In this document: in pieces, positions 1 through 11,189 of the stretch
Numbering within the stretch: the first letter of the stretch is position 1
Layout: every line of letters starts with the position of its first letter
NCBI GenBank assembly: GCA_944474755.1
Contig: OX104115.1
Coordinates: 65,330,605-65,394,604, forward strand
Length of the DNA: 64,000 nucleotides
Origin: Limnoperna fortunei
Lineage: Eukaryota > Mollusca > Bivalvia > Mytilida > Modiolidae
Reading direction: 5' to 3'
Made by a program: the position numbers and the translations under genes
Notes under the pieces: model-generated
Told to the model about the DNA's origin: nothing
What the model saw: only the letters and a program-made list of their open reading frames with translations
Databases searched by the model: none

Positions 1-140
1 TGCTCTCCCCGTGAATAAAGCTGAAATACTGCTCGCTGGAAGTAAAGCAAACATCCAATCAAATTATCGCATTGAAGGAGTCTCTTTAAAAGGGCAAGTT
101 TTGAAACGGTTCTGTTTTATCGATGTGACGGAAAGACAAT

Positions 141-361
141 ACCGTATAAGTGGTTTTTTCGCGGTGATTTAATTTTCGCTATATTCGCGGTAAAAGTTGG
201 AACGCGAAAATAAAAACGCGCGAAATAATAAGGCAAATGATAGAGTTATTCATTATGATTACGGATCGCGAAAATGACATTACGCCAAACTAAACTCACA
301 CAGTTTTTCAACAAAAACGCTAAATTTTCACCACGCGAAAAAAACCAGTTATATGGTATAC
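141..361. repeat. Short inverted-repeat (MITE-like) element
   Basis: The two ends are imperfect inverted copies: ACCGTATAAGTGGTTTTTTC at the left, and its near complement ending in ACCAGTTATATGGTATA at the right. The inside is rich in CGCG and CGCGAAA motifs. No reading frame is present. It looks like a non-autonomous DNA element; no target-site duplication could be fixed. Confidence 0.45.
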
Positions 362-435
362 CGATCTTTACAGACCACAAGAATTTTTACGCTAAACTGC
401 AGTATTCGCAGACTTTTATCCCCATCGTAATTGTG

Positions 436-660
436 GCCTCAGTGGCTGATTAGTTAGCCACCTTAACTATTGATCACATAACTGTCAACAGATTGTAGAT
501 TTTCGAATTACTGGAGGAAGGGTGTGCCCGACTCCAACTTAATTCAGAAGGATTGTCTTTTCGAACATGTACCTGGCTTCCTCTCATCCCAGTCCCCAAT
601 AAAACTGGACGCTATTGAATAACTGAAATGTTGCTGAAAACCCTAAACAATCAAACACTC
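436..660 (+). repeat. Diverged tRNA-derived SINE
   Basis: The head (CCTCAGTGGCTGATTAGTTA) and the tail (AATAAAACTGGACGCTATTG, then CTGAAAACCCTAAACAATCA) match other SINE copies in this window, for example at 11190. The whole copy is strongly diverged. The family resembles the RUDI/V-SINE type known from molluscs; that name is from memory of the family and is not proven here. Confidence 0.45.
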
Positions 661-661
661 C

Positions 662-2300
662 AGAGTAATTCTAATAAATACTGTTATTGCACGTCAAATA
701 AAACTTGCCACAAGTATCGCTGTATATTTTACAATTTTGATTGACAATTAAATGAAGAGTTTCACAATTGTTTATATATAACAGTTTTATAATTGAATTT
801 AAAAATGTTGTAAAATGAATTTAAACATGCAGGCATACATTTAAGTAACTTGAAAGAGGTCATGTCCTTTGCTAACTGTGAAATAATTCCGTTCCTGAGT
901 GGGTGGACGGGTCGGCTTAAAATTTACGACAAAAAATATACATGTAGCATGTCACACAAAATAGAATAAGCCGAACTCGCGAGTGGCGGAAATAAAAAAG
1001 ATCAATAATGAATTACGAAAACAAAACATTTACCTCGTCGCTACTGATGTCTTAAATTGAAAAGACTTTTTTCGAAGGTTAACAGGACTCTATCGGCAGA
1101 GATTAAAAAATTTGCTGAATGTTATGATATCAAGAAAAGAGTTTTTTGTTTTTGTTTTATATTTTCATTTATTTTATTCAGTTTTCAAGACATTTCTATT
1201 TACTAATCCTTTTAATACTTGCGTTTATTTCATTATAAATGTATATTTAAATTACAAATGACGCAGAATTCGTTTCATCTTCAAATTATTAAGTTACAAC
1301 TGTATACGTGTCGTCAATAAACTTACCGATTGCATATAATTACACGAAGGATTCAGCATCGCACTTATTGGACTGATCGGACTGATCGCTGACGGTTACC
1401 AGGGTAATGAAGGATTCATAATTTTGGACAGATGTATTCGTCATCAATCAGTCAGCGATCCGTCAGCGTTCCAAAATCGTCAGCAATCAGTTATCAATCA
1501 GTCAAAGTGTTGCGTTTACGGATGTAAGGATTAACAAAATGAATTCAGTTATTTATACAACAAATGATAGAAAGGAAAAGAGACAACATACATGGGCTAT
1601 TGAAACTTAATGTAGCACCTTAAATCATTCAACTGTATGTATATCCAAATATAACTAGTTCCTGTTAACAGGACAACTTAGCACTAATACTTTCACTGTC
1701 ACATATGGAAAAGGTAATGTTACCTTACAACAAACCGAAGAAAAAAACACCACGTGATATCAATAAAAAATGATAGAGGGACAATTAACAAAATTAGAGT
1801 CAGATAGTGAATTCTTTATTTAAAAAAACTAAAAACGACATGACACTAGTGATAGACAAAAATGTAATTAATTAAATGAAAAACAGGTTATAAAATAGTT
1901 GAATTGAATTCTGTATTATTTTTTAGTTGTATATATCTCTATATTGCACAAAACGTCTTGTTGTGATATGATATAAGCAGTTATATCAACCATTATGAAA
2001 TTATAAAAGAAAAAGGCAAGATACATAAGGCGCGCAGGAAAAAAATATTAGTTATATGGGGCAATAAACTACTAGGCAGTAACTTTAAAATTCTGAATAT
2101 TTAAATAACTTTCAATTATATTTTCTTCATATAATGTTAATAATGTTCGTACCAAAACAACATTATTGTGTGGAATCATTTCCAGTTTTAATATATATAT
2201 ATATCCAGCATAGAAGCAAACAAGAGGAAAATATTACTGCTGCTAACATAAAAACACATAAAAATGCATAATTTCGATAACAACAACAAAACCAATATTC
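662..2300. other. AT-rich stretch without recognised genes
   Basis: I see no convincing exon here. The only structure is a cluster of short CTGATCG/CAGTCAGCGATC motifs in inverted arrangement at about 1366-1506. Whether this is intron or 5' flank of the coiled-coil exons downstream cannot be told. Confidence 0.4.
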
Positions 2301-2407
2301 AAAGAATCAATAAATCAATATATTCATTGAATTGCAAAACTATAAGTAAAGATACTTACACATGAAACGCAATTATGTCTAATCGAGTAGTCTACAATTT
2401 CGTTTAG

Positions 2408-2599
2408 TTCATTGAGAGAAAAAACCGAAGAAATTAAAAAATTGACAGAAAGCCAAGCAGATGTACAACGCCATATAAAACAACTAGAGCTTAAGATTGC
2501 AACTCTGAACAACGAGAAAACTGCAGAACTTGCTAAATTCAATGATACTTTGCAACAAGAAAAAACGCAGTTTGCCAAAATAGAAAAAAGCTATGAAAG
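2408..2599 (+). CDS. Coiled-coil exon 1 (64 codons)
   Basis: The exon is bounded by a TTTAG acceptor and an AAG|GTAAAC donor. It begins with one base of a split codon and ends with two, so its length is a multiple of three and it can be joined to itself. The product (SLREKTEEIKKLTESQADVQ at its start) is rich in E, K, Q and L, has no proline or glycine, and shows heptad-like leucine/isoleucine spacing: a parallel coiled coil is expected. It is the first visible member of a series of six. No signal peptide, start codon or known domain is visible. The first exon of the gene was not found. The frame on the opposite strand is a shadow. Function unknown; it may be an oligomerisation segment of the HSPA12-like gene downstream, with which it is in phase. 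Confidence 0.7.
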
Positions 2600-3168
2600 G
2601 TAAACATGTAATCGGATGTATGAACGGTGTTCATTAAAGCCTCGATTACAAATTTTAAATAAACTAATAACGCATGTCCTTTCATATGTTTTCTTGTTAC
2701 AATTAATATAAAAATAATAAGTCATCAAAATATTTTCACATCAACTATTCAGTGGCAGCTATGATACAAATTGGTAATAATCGCACCAATTTAAACTAAT
2801 AACGTAAAACGTATGTGCTGTCATGTTTTCTTGTTAAATATTGCTTAACATAAAAATAGAAAAAGTATCAAAATAATTTAAGCTCGAAGTTCTACTGACA
2901 GCTCTGATAAATGATGAGTTAGTTATATATATCCATGTAATTTCAAATCATTTTGTTTAACAATTTTACAATCTTTTTTCTTTCTATTTTTACGGGATTA
3001 TATCTTACCCTTGAACTCTAAAAGTTATTCTGACTTTATTCAACAAATAGCCATCCACACTACTAATAAAATACATGTACTTTTTAGTTTTATTGAGTCT
3101 TTTTTATGTATGACTTTTAATATTAAAACGTAATTATATCTAATCGAGTGGTCTACAATTTCGTTTAG

Positions 3169-3360
3169 TTCATTGAGAGAAAAAACAGAAGAAATTAAAA
3201 AATTTACAGAAAGCCAAGCAGATTTACAACGCCATATGAAACAACTAGAGCTTAAGATTGCAACTCTGAACAACGAGAAAACTGCAGAACTTGCTAAATT
3301 CAATGACACTTTGCAACAAGAAAAAACGCAGTTTGCCAAAATAGAAAAAAGCTATGAAAG
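3169..3360 (+). CDS. Coiled-coil exon 2 (64 codons)
   Basis: This exon is almost identical to the exon at 2408. The few differences include a Phe for Leu (KKFTESQADLQRHMKQLEL). It has the same acceptor, the same donor and the same split-codon phase. It lies 761 bp after exon 1, and the intron sequence on both sides is duplicated with it, so the unit was copied as genomic DNA and recently. Near-identity with an open frame suggests it is still used or was copied very lately. Confidence 0.7.
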
Positions 3361-3916
3361 GTAAACATCTAATCGGATGTATGGCAAGATGGTGTTCATT
3401 AAAGCCTCGATTACAAATTTTAAATAAACTAATAACGCATGTCTTTTCATATGTTTTTTTGTTACATTTAATATAAAAATCATAAAGCTAACAAAATATT
3501 TTCACATCAACTATTCACTGGCAGCTATGATACAAATTGGTAATATTCTGCACCAATGTAAACTAATAACGTATGTACTGTCATTTTTTCTTGTTAAATA
3601 TTGCTAAACATAAAAATAGCAGAAGTATCAAAATAATTTAAGCTCTGAGTTCTACTGGCAGCTCTGATAAATGCTGGGTTAGTTATATATCTATGTAATT
3701 TCAAATCATATTGTTTAACAATTTTACAATCTTTTTTCTTTCTATTTTTACGGGATTATAGCTTATCCTTGAACTCCTTGCACTATTCTGACTTAATTCA
3801 AGACATAGCAATGCAAACTAATTAGAAAAATTTGATAGTTAATTAAGGGTTTTTTGTATGACTTTTAATAATAAAACTTAATTATATCTAATCGAATGGT
3901 CTACAATTATGTTTAG

Positions 3917-4108
3917 GTCCTTAAGAGAAAAAGCAGAAGAAATTAAAAAATTGACAGAAAGCCAAACAGATTCACAACGCCATACGAAACAACTAGAACT
4001 TAAGATTGACACTCTGAACGACGTGAAAACTGCCGCACTTGCTAAATTCAATGTCACTTTGCAAGAAGAGAAAATGCAGTTTGCTAAAACAGAAAAAAAC
4101 TATGAAAG
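3917..4108 (+). CDS. Coiled-coil exon 3 (64 codons)
   Basis: Third tandem copy, 748 bp after exon 2, with more changes (for example EKAEEIKKLTESQTDSQRHT). The acceptor is TTATGTTTAG and the donor AAG|GTAAAC, with the same phase as its neighbours. The first split codon reads AGG (Arg) rather than AGT (Ser). The frame is open across the exon and charge and leucine positions are kept. Confidence 0.68.
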
Positions 4109-4647
4109 GTAAACATCTAACCAGTTTTATGGCAAGGTGGTTTTCATTAAAGCCTCGATTACATATTTTAAATAAACTAATAATGCATGGTCTTTCATAT
4201 TTTTTCTAGTTTACAATTACTTTACAAATAATAAAAGTTAACATTTTTAACTTCAACTATTCACTGACAGCTATATTACAAATTGACAATGTTCCGCACC
4301 AAGTAAACTAATAAAGTAAAACGTAGGTACTGTCATTTTTTCTTGTTAAATATTAACATGAAAATAGCAGAAGTACCAAAATAATTTAAGCTCGAAGTTC
4401 CACTGGCAGCTCTGATAAATGATGGGTTAGTTATATATCAAATTTCAAATTTCAAATCATATTGTTTAACAATGTTATAATTTTTTTTCTTTCTGATTTT
4501 AAGGGATTATAGCTAACCGTTGAACTATTAAAAAAGCTGCACACTAATAAGACCATATTTGTTAATAACAATTTAGTAATTTTTATGGTTGATTTTTAAT
4601 ATTAGAACGTAATTATATCTAATCGAATGGTCTACAATTTCGTTTAG

Positions 4648-4794
4648 TTTATTGAGAGAAAAAACAGAAGAAATTAATAGTTTGACAGACAGCCAAGCAG
4701 ATTTACAACGCCATATGAAACAACTAGAACTTAAGATTGCAACTCTGAACAACGAGAAAATTCAGTTTGACAAAATTAAAAAAAGCTATGAAAG
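4648..4794 (+). CDS. Coiled-coil exon 4, internally shortened (49 codons)
   Basis: Fourth tandem copy, 731 bp after exon 3, with intact splice sites (CGTTTAG acceptor, AAAG|GTAAAA donor) and the same phase. Compared with exons 1 and 2 it lacks exactly 15 codons, those for TAELAKFNDTLQQEK, so the frame is kept and the block is 49 residues. It is too short to appear in a simple open-frame scan. Confidence 0.6.
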
Positions 4795-6909
4795 GTAAAA
4801 TTCCAATCATTTGTATGGCATAATAGTGTTCATTAAAGCCTCGCTTACAAAGTTTAAATCAACAAATACCGCATGTTCCTTCATATGTTTTCTAGTTTAC
4901 ATTTAATATACAAATAATAAAAGTTACAATAGCTAACCTCAACTATTTACTAGGAGCTATGACAAAAATGCGTTATTTCCATACCAATATAAACTAACAA
5001 CGTATGTACTATCATATTAATGTCTAATACATCCATAGTACAATATTTCTTCACATGTCGCGAAACAAATTTATATTGGGAAAACAAAAGGTAAACAGAC
5101 GAATAAGAGCAAGTCTTTCCACTCGGTAAGCGGAAAGCTTTAATAAATAAATAACAATTAATTAAACTTCCTTTTCCCCTTAAACCAACAATTATGGCTT
5201 TCCACTTTATTAATATTGTTAACATTGCGGTTTAAAAAACATTGTTTTCAGAAGCCATCTGTGCTAAGCGAATACACATAAAAGTATGGTAAAATGGCCT
5301 TTATCATGCAACCACCCGTAATAGAATACACTGTCTTAAACATGCAACCACTTGGTTTCAGGGACTACCTGTAATTGAGACCACCATGAAACATTCGCCA
5401 TAGGTACACACGAGATGAAAATGACATTTTAAAATGCAACAAACTATAGTAAGCTACCACACTGAGTACAGTTGACTGGAGCACATGCAATCACTAACAT
5501 GTAAATTTGATGAGTAAATAAAACGGTAACGGAGCAACACCCCCCCCCCCCTTTGTGCTTGGATGTGTTCGATTGAGTGAGATTAAATATTTTTGCTATT
5601 TTCCAATTAAAGTAATCGAAAAAACTTTTAAAAACTTAATAGATGGTAAATGAATTAAGAGTTATCCTCCCAATGTTTGTTTATTTGTTCCATACGTTAA
5701 AATAAGTGAAACAGTAGCTATCACTTACATTTTAAAATGCCTTTTGTAAATTTGACGAGTAACTTAAAAGGTTTTAGAGCAACATCCCTCAACTTTTGTG
5801 CTTGGATGTGTTTGATTGGGTGAGATTAAATTGTATTGTCCAAGTAAATATTCGAGAAAGCTTTAAAGCACTTTAAAGATGGTCAATTATTTATCAGCTA
5901 TTTTACCAACGTTTGCTTATTAGTTCTATACAATTATATATTAAGTGGAAACCTAGTGATCCCGAACCACTGTGCATAAAATACATTTAATTGCGTTAAA
6001 AAGACATGTTCATTGACTATAGCCGGAATATAAACAGAAGACCAGTTGTTTTCTTTTGTTGTTTATTTCTAAAAGGCAAAGACATTTTCTACTGTGTGTT
6101 GGTATTTACAAATAAATAAATGAAGAAGACAACACAAATAGTTGATGTTTATAAAATAAATTCATACAAAACGCAGTGATCTAAATGGTTGCAGTGTAAT
6201 AATGTCGTAATGAAATGTTTGTGATAGATTTCGACACTTTGTAACATATCGCATGACTAAAATTTTCACATTCTTATGGAGTTATTTACCTTTCGTTATT
6301 GTAAGTTGATGGTGGGACTTTGTAACTCATGACTTAGATATGATTGAGACTTTGGGTTTTCACTGTTGGTCATCATTAGCCTTGACCGTGGAAAAAAGTC
6401 ATAATTTCAAACTTCAAATTCACGTTCTAATTTTTTATCTTGTTTTGTGTGCAGATCTCCGACCTTAACCATAATAGATACAAATGTGAAACCTTTACCA
6501 AAATGTAGATCGTATTAAGGTCTTATGTTGTCATTTTATCAAATCTATCTTTTGCAAGAATTCTGTCACCTGGATCAATGCAATGTTTCTAAACAGCGAT
6601 ATATCAGTAACTGTGACATATATTTTGATAAGACCTTCACTTTAAGTGATCATTCACCCTGGCCTTGAAAACGGACATATGGTCAAAGGTAAAGATGGTT
6701 TAGATTCTGACATTGTCTTCTTATCGTTACTTCTTTGATATAGTAAAATGCAGGCAATAACTTATAAGTAAAGGAAACCTATTAATCCTTCTTTAGGGCT
6801 ATTACACATATATTTAGAAATATTTATCAGGTTAATTTAGTGCTTTTCGCATAACTGTTAATATTTGAACGCAAATATATCTAATATAATGGCATACAAT
6901 TTTGTTTAG
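4795..6909. other. Intron-like stretch between coiled-coil exons 4 and 5
   Basis: I see no further exon of the series here. A partial tandem duplication occupies about 5495-5950 (period about 243 bp, with TTTGTGCTTGGATGTG at 5552 and 5795). A run of 12 C lies at 5540. Confidence 0.45.
5495..5950. repeat. Two-copy tandem duplication, period about 243 bp
   Basis: Shared blocks include GAGCAACA, TTTGTGCTTGGATGTG and GAGTGAGATTAAAT/GGGTGAGATTAAAT. The copies are clearly diverged. No coding frame is shared. Confidence 0.5.
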
Positions 6910-7098
6910 CTCATTGAGAGACAAAAATGACGAAATTGAAGCATTGACAAAAAGCAAAGCAGAAACACAACGCCATATGAAACAATTAGAACATTCGATT
7001 ATAGCTCTGGACACAGAAAGAGACAGACTTGCTGAGTTCAACGCAATTTTAAAACATGAAAAAATGTTGTTTGCTAGAAAAGAAAACAACTATAAAAG
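6910..7098 (+). CDS. Coiled-coil exon 5 (63 codons)
   Basis: This is a more diverged member of the series, with TTTGTTTAG acceptor, AAAAG|GTAAAA donor and the same split-codon phase. It keeps SLRDKNDEIEALTKSKAETQ and the RHMKQLE core, but its second half differs (TERDRLAEFNAILKHEK). It is one codon shorter than the usual 64 and so is exactly nine heptads. Together with exon 6 it seems older than the tandem block at 2.4-4.8 kb. Confidence 0.62.
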
Positions 7099-7529
7099 GT
7101 AAAAATTCAAAGTATTTGTAAGAAAAATAATATAGTTTATTAAAGACTCTGCTATATATTTAAAAAGCAATAAATAGCACAGTTCTTTTAGAAATGTTTT
7201 TTTACCATTACTTAATACAAAAATAGTTATAACAACTAAATAATATTAACCTTGACTATTAAAAGATTGTTAAGTAAAAAACGATTATATGCCTCTTTAA
7301 AATAATTTTAGGTCAATTTGTTCTGACCATTCAGCAATATAATTTTACTTGGATCTTTTAGAGGATTATTGGCTAATCATTTCGCTGTATTACAAAAAAT
7401 ACACACTTTGACTAGATTTGAAATATAGAAATGCTAATTAAATTCGACAATATGTTTTAGTTTTATTTAATGTTTTTTATTTTTATGTTTTAATATTAGA
7501 ACGCATTATAATTGTCTACAATTTCATAG

Positions 7530-7721
7530 TTTATTGAGAGAAAAAACCGAAGAAATTAAAAACTTGAAAGAAAGCCAAGCCGAAACAGAACGCCATATGA
7601 AACAATTAGAATTTAGGATTGCAACTGTGACTAAAGAGAAAACACCTGAACTGGCTAAATTCAATGACACTTTTCAACAGGGAAGAACTCAGTTTTCCAA
7701 AGGAGAACAAAGGAATGAAAG
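7530..7721 (+). CDS. Coiled-coil exon 6 (64 codons)
   Basis: Last clear member of the series, with TTTCATAG acceptor, GAAAG|GTAACT donor and the same phase. It has EKTEEIKNLKESQAETERHM at its start and then diverges (VTKEKTPELAKFNDTFQQGR, with a proline and a glycine that would weaken the helix). Splicing from this exon to the HSPA12-like exon at 14060 would keep the frame (AG|G), across an intron of 6.3 kb that holds several transposable elements. Confidence 0.62.
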
Positions 7722-8202
7722 GTAACTATCAAATCATTTGTTTGGCAAACTATTTCAAAGGATATAGCTTCTGTGTCACAACTGGTAATGACATTCGAAA
7801 TTAATTACGCCTTTAATATCATACTGATGAACGAAAATCATGAATGTATAATTTTTCACAACTGATTCCACCAGGCTTGTACCACGAGATGCTAATTGAG
7901 GTATAGGCGTTCCTTAACATCAGTGAAAAATCATTAAACCAAAAATTGAGTGTAGATGTGACCATAACATTGTGTTGCAATTAAAACACATATTTTCGGT
8001 AGTTTAAGGCATTTTTTTTAAATGATAAGTTTCTTTTGCAAATCAATATATTTATTTGTAAGCCTTCAATAACAAGTCATACACACAACAATTAATTCAT
8101 CAATTATCAACAGCTTATTTTTATAAGCTATGTATTATGATTTACGAGAACGAATTCCATTTATTCGCAATAATGTCAATATTCCAGTATAGGTTTTAAA
8201 AG

Positions 8203-8424
8203 GTTATACCATATATCAATAGGATCTATCAAGACGATAAACGCTGAATTATACCATCTCATCACCGTTTCCATCATATATCGTATCGTATATCGTTTCG
8301 CACATTCTGCGTACATTTTGAGTATATCGTCCGTTCGTCCCTCCGTCATGCATCCTGCGTTTCGTTGAGATGGTATAATTCAGCGTTTATCGTCTTGATA
8401 GATCCTATTGATAGATGGTATAAC
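8203..8424. repeat. Foldback element with 59-bp inverted ends
   Basis: Positions 8203-8261 and 8366-8424 are inverted copies with about one mismatch, starting GTTATACCATATATCAATAG. The 104-bp loop is made of TATCGTATCG- and CGTCCGTTCG-like words. There is no coding frame. It looks like a MITE; the near identity of the arms suggests recent origin or gene conversion. Confidence 0.65.
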
Positions 8425-8924
8425 GTATCGTGCATGTTTCGTTTATTGCGTGATATATCGTACGCTACATCGTTTCCTACGCCGTCAATGCAAGATATTT
8501 ACTAGTTCTAAGAGAGTCACGATAATTTATAGGTATTTAACTGATAACGGATCACATTCATTTGCGTAAATTTTAGAGTTTGTATTTTTCCTTGAACGTA
8601 ATTGATAAAAGCATCAAGGTTAGCTTTCATTTAAAAAAAAATTCAATTATACTTATACCTTTTCTATACAAAACATTTAGTGTTATACTATTAAAAAAGC
8701 ATAAAAGGTTGACCAATCATGTCTGCATGTTTAACATGTTTTTGCGCCATCATTTAATTCATATACACTACAGATGGTAAGCAATTGGGTTTCTTGAGGA
8801 AGAACTTCCTACATATTCAATTAATCCCCTACTGCACTTCAATGCGTCTGCCATTTACAAATTATAATATTGTTGCAGATTTAAAATAAAATACATAAAT
8901 AGTATCATAATACTATTTCTGTAG

Positions 8925-9000
8925 TCAAAACTAAAATTTGACAGTGTTAAAAATCTAATTTTAACAGTGTTGGGCTTAATGTGTAGACGTATATATAAAA
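8925..9000 (+). repeat. 3' end of a SINE with (TA)n tail, partial copy
   Basis: Contains AAACTAAAATTTGACAGTG and AACAGTGTTGGGCTTAAT followed by GTAGACGTATATATA. These blocks recur at 9380-9440 and 9605-9650, so this is a truncated copy of that family. Confidence 0.5.
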
Positions 9001-9282
9001 ATTTGATATTAACCCTGTATTTCTGATATTTCAGAAATCCGCTGGATATATATATATATTACATGGTTGTCACAATACTTAGACGTTTGTATATAATTTA
9101 CTCACTGTGACTGTATGACAAGTAACTTTGTCATCCTACATAATATATACAGAAATGCTGAATTAGATAGCTGTCAAATTAATAAGTATTGGTTACGAAA
9201 ATTCCAACGTCACACGCTAGTACACATGTACTAAGTCTATGTCTACGATTCACCCCAGTTAATGAAGCTATATTTTTATATA

Positions 9283-9439
9283 GAGGATTTAGCCGAGGGG
9301 TTTAGACCGCTGGACATAGTGGAGGCGAATTGGTGCCACAGTGTCAAAACGGTTTGAGTTCGAATCCCGCTAAGGGAAAACTAAAATTTGACAGTGTTAA
9401 AAATATAATTCTAACAGTGTTGGGCTTAATTTGTAGACG

Positions 9440-9482
<43 letters not shown>
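9283..9482 (+). repeat. tRNA-derived SINE with (TA)n tail
   Basis: The head carries an A-box-like TAGCCGAGGGGTTTAGA and a good B box (GAGTTCGAATCCCGC), the internal RNA polymerase III promoter of tRNA-derived SINEs. The body is AAACTAAAATTTGACAGTG and AACAGTGTTGGGCTTAAT. The tail is a (TA)n run at 9442-9482. The head is too long and poorly paired to be a working tRNA gene. Confidence 0.55.
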
Positions 9483-9486
<4 letters not shown>

Positions 9487-9776
9487 GTCTAAAAGAAGGC
9501 TGCGTCTAATTTTTATACAAGAAACACCGTCATTTGTATCGTTGCATAATCTTCTAGACTTGTATATTAATATTTTTTGTTTATGCTGTATCGTCATGTT
9601 TGTCTAACAGTGTTGGGCTTAATTTGTAGACGTATAATATATATATATATATAAAGTGTCTAAAAGAAGGCTGCGTCTAATTTTTTTTACAAGAAACACC
9701 GTCATTTGTATCGTTGCATAATCTTCTAGACTTGTATATTAATATTTTTTGTTTATGCTGTATCGTCATGTTTGTC
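9413..9776 (+). repeat. Two-copy tandem duplication of SINE tail plus flank
   Basis: Copy 1 is about 9413-9604 and copy 2 about 9605-9776. Each runs from AACAGTGTTGGGCTTAAT through a (TA)n run and AAGTGTCTAAAAGAAGGCTG to GTATCGTCATGTTTGTC. The copies differ mainly in the length of the TA run and in one TTTT stretch, so the duplication is recent. Confidence 0.7.
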
Positions 9777-9954
9777 GATCAGATACTAAATAAGTGTACT
9801 GGATTAGTAGCTTTCTTTTAGACTCTTATATAATATTTTGAACAGCCTGTATTTTGTGTTTACACGATCCCAGTGGACTTATATTATTCCATCTCCCAAT
9901 GAAAAAATATTATTCCATCTCCAAATGAAGAATATCTGAATTATTTAGAGTTAA

Positions 9955-9979
9955 ACGCCACTGATGAGTCTTAAGTAGA
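9955..9979 (+). ncRNA. Half of a hammerhead-ribozyme motif
   Basis: GCCACTGATGAGTCTTAAGT contains the CTGATGA core followed by a stem-II hairpin (GTC...GAC). The expected GAAA after stem II is missing because a SINE begins there (CACAAAAACATTG). A truncated, presumably inactive copy. Compare the fuller copy at 52781. Confidence 0.45.
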
Positions 9980-10230
9980 CACAAAAACATTGTGTATGTA
10001 AATGACATGTTCAACCAAAAGTAACACTAGGCCAGTGAAACTCCGTTTTTTAGCGGACGGATCTGGTCAAGAGGTTACACCTCTGTCTTTACATGCTAGG
10101 CGCAGTAGCCATAGATGTTATAAACTGATACGAGTTTGATTCCCGAGGTGGGACGGCTCAAAAATCAAATCTGTGCGTACAGATGATTTTCAGAGTGGAA
10201 ATTGCAACGACATTGTTTGGTTATTTCATA
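9978..10230 (+). repeat. tRNA-derived SINE, second family
   Basis: The head has a B-box-like GAGTTTGATTCCCGAGG. The same sequence occurs in inverted orientation at 50548-50804, where the box is the better GAGTTCGATTCCCGAGG. The shared part runs from CACAAAAACATTGTGTATG through AACTCCGTTTTTTAGCGGA to GACATTGTTTGGTTA. The 3' side of the other copy has a (TA)n tail. Confidence 0.65.
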
Positions 10231-10562
10231 TAGTAAAACAAGACGGCATTAATATGAATAAGGAATAAAATCACATGAAAATATCTATATATATATTGTA
10301 CCATATCGTAAGTACTTTCACTTCTTCCTGCAGCACTTCAGGCGACAATAATGTTTACAAATATAATTAACATTAACGAAAGATACAAAGATGACGTTAT
10401 AATGTATTTAAAAGTTCGGGAAAAAACGTTCATAACGTTGCATAAACTAAGAGTTGATATCAATAACGGTTGATTAGCAATAAACATCTAGCCATTGTAG
10501 TATGGCTTTAAAGATTTAAAATACGTATTAAATGTATTTCCTTTTTCATCACGCAGAGATTG

Positions 10563-11159
10563 TCTTCCAAAACTTTATATAATGGGAAAATCTTAAAGTT
10601 TCCGTTTGAACATTCGTGTAAATGTTTGTTCACTTTCACGAAGCGTAGTTCTTTTATTAACGTTTGTTGACGATGCAAAGTCATTCGTTCCGTAATACAT
10701 TTCTACTTTGTCCAATATAGAATTTGTTACATTTCGCACAAAAAATTCAATATATAACATTTTTAGTTTTACAAGACATATTGTGTTTTACGTTAAATGT
10801 TTTACCGTTAATAAAAGAAATTAAAGGGCATTCTAATAAATTGTCACATGTTTTACAATATTTTAATCCGCATTTTGAAACCCGACAAGTGTTTTCAATA
10901 CCAAGCATGATTTGGGTAAAAATCTTTTCAAGTTTTTAGGTTGTCTTCTGCTTTATATAATCTTCTTTTGCTCCAGTATAGATTTCATCGTCTTGCTTTG
11001 CTTTAAAATAGGTTCACATCCTTTAATTAATGGACAAATACTCATATTCGTAGGATTATTTGTACGCACAAACGGTTTAATTGTACTTGTGTCATTTTTA
11101 ATTTTTCGCTTTTCGTAACTCCTTGGACCTTTCAATTAGGATTTGTATTAGATTTTGTG
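10563..11159 (-). mobile_element. Penelope-like element, GIY-YIG endonuclease part (decayed)
   Basis: Read on the minus strand, this stretch shows a cysteine-rich run (KCGLKYCKTCDNL), then KNVIYCIFCAKCNKFYIGQ and, after a frame change, MTLHRQQTLIKEL and NFKIFPLYKVLED. This is the order seen in the GIY-YIG endonuclease domain at the C-terminus of Penelope-like retroelements. Several stops and at least one frameshift break it. It continues upstream on the same strand at 11448-11890 after an inserted SINE. It is a dead copy lying between the coiled-coil exons and HSPA12-like copy 1, in antisense to both. Confidence 0.65.
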
Positions 11160-11189
11160 GGTAGTGTTGATTCCTCAAATAACAATAGG

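Noticed and set aside
1366..1506. Cluster of CTGATCG/CAGTCAGCGATC words as a regulatory array
   Set aside because: Only a few imperfect inverted words; no promoter, gene start or conserved spacing nearby to support a function.
2324..3339. Minus-strand frames reading MANCVFSCCKVSLNLASS opposite the coiled-coil exons
   Set aside because: They are the complement of the plus-strand exons, run into intron sequence, and recur only because the exons are repeated. The plus-strand frames have matching splice sites.
9287..9377. Possible tRNA gene with long variable arm
   Set aside because: It is joined to a repeated body and a (TA)n tail found elsewhere in the window, so it is a tRNA-derived SINE head.
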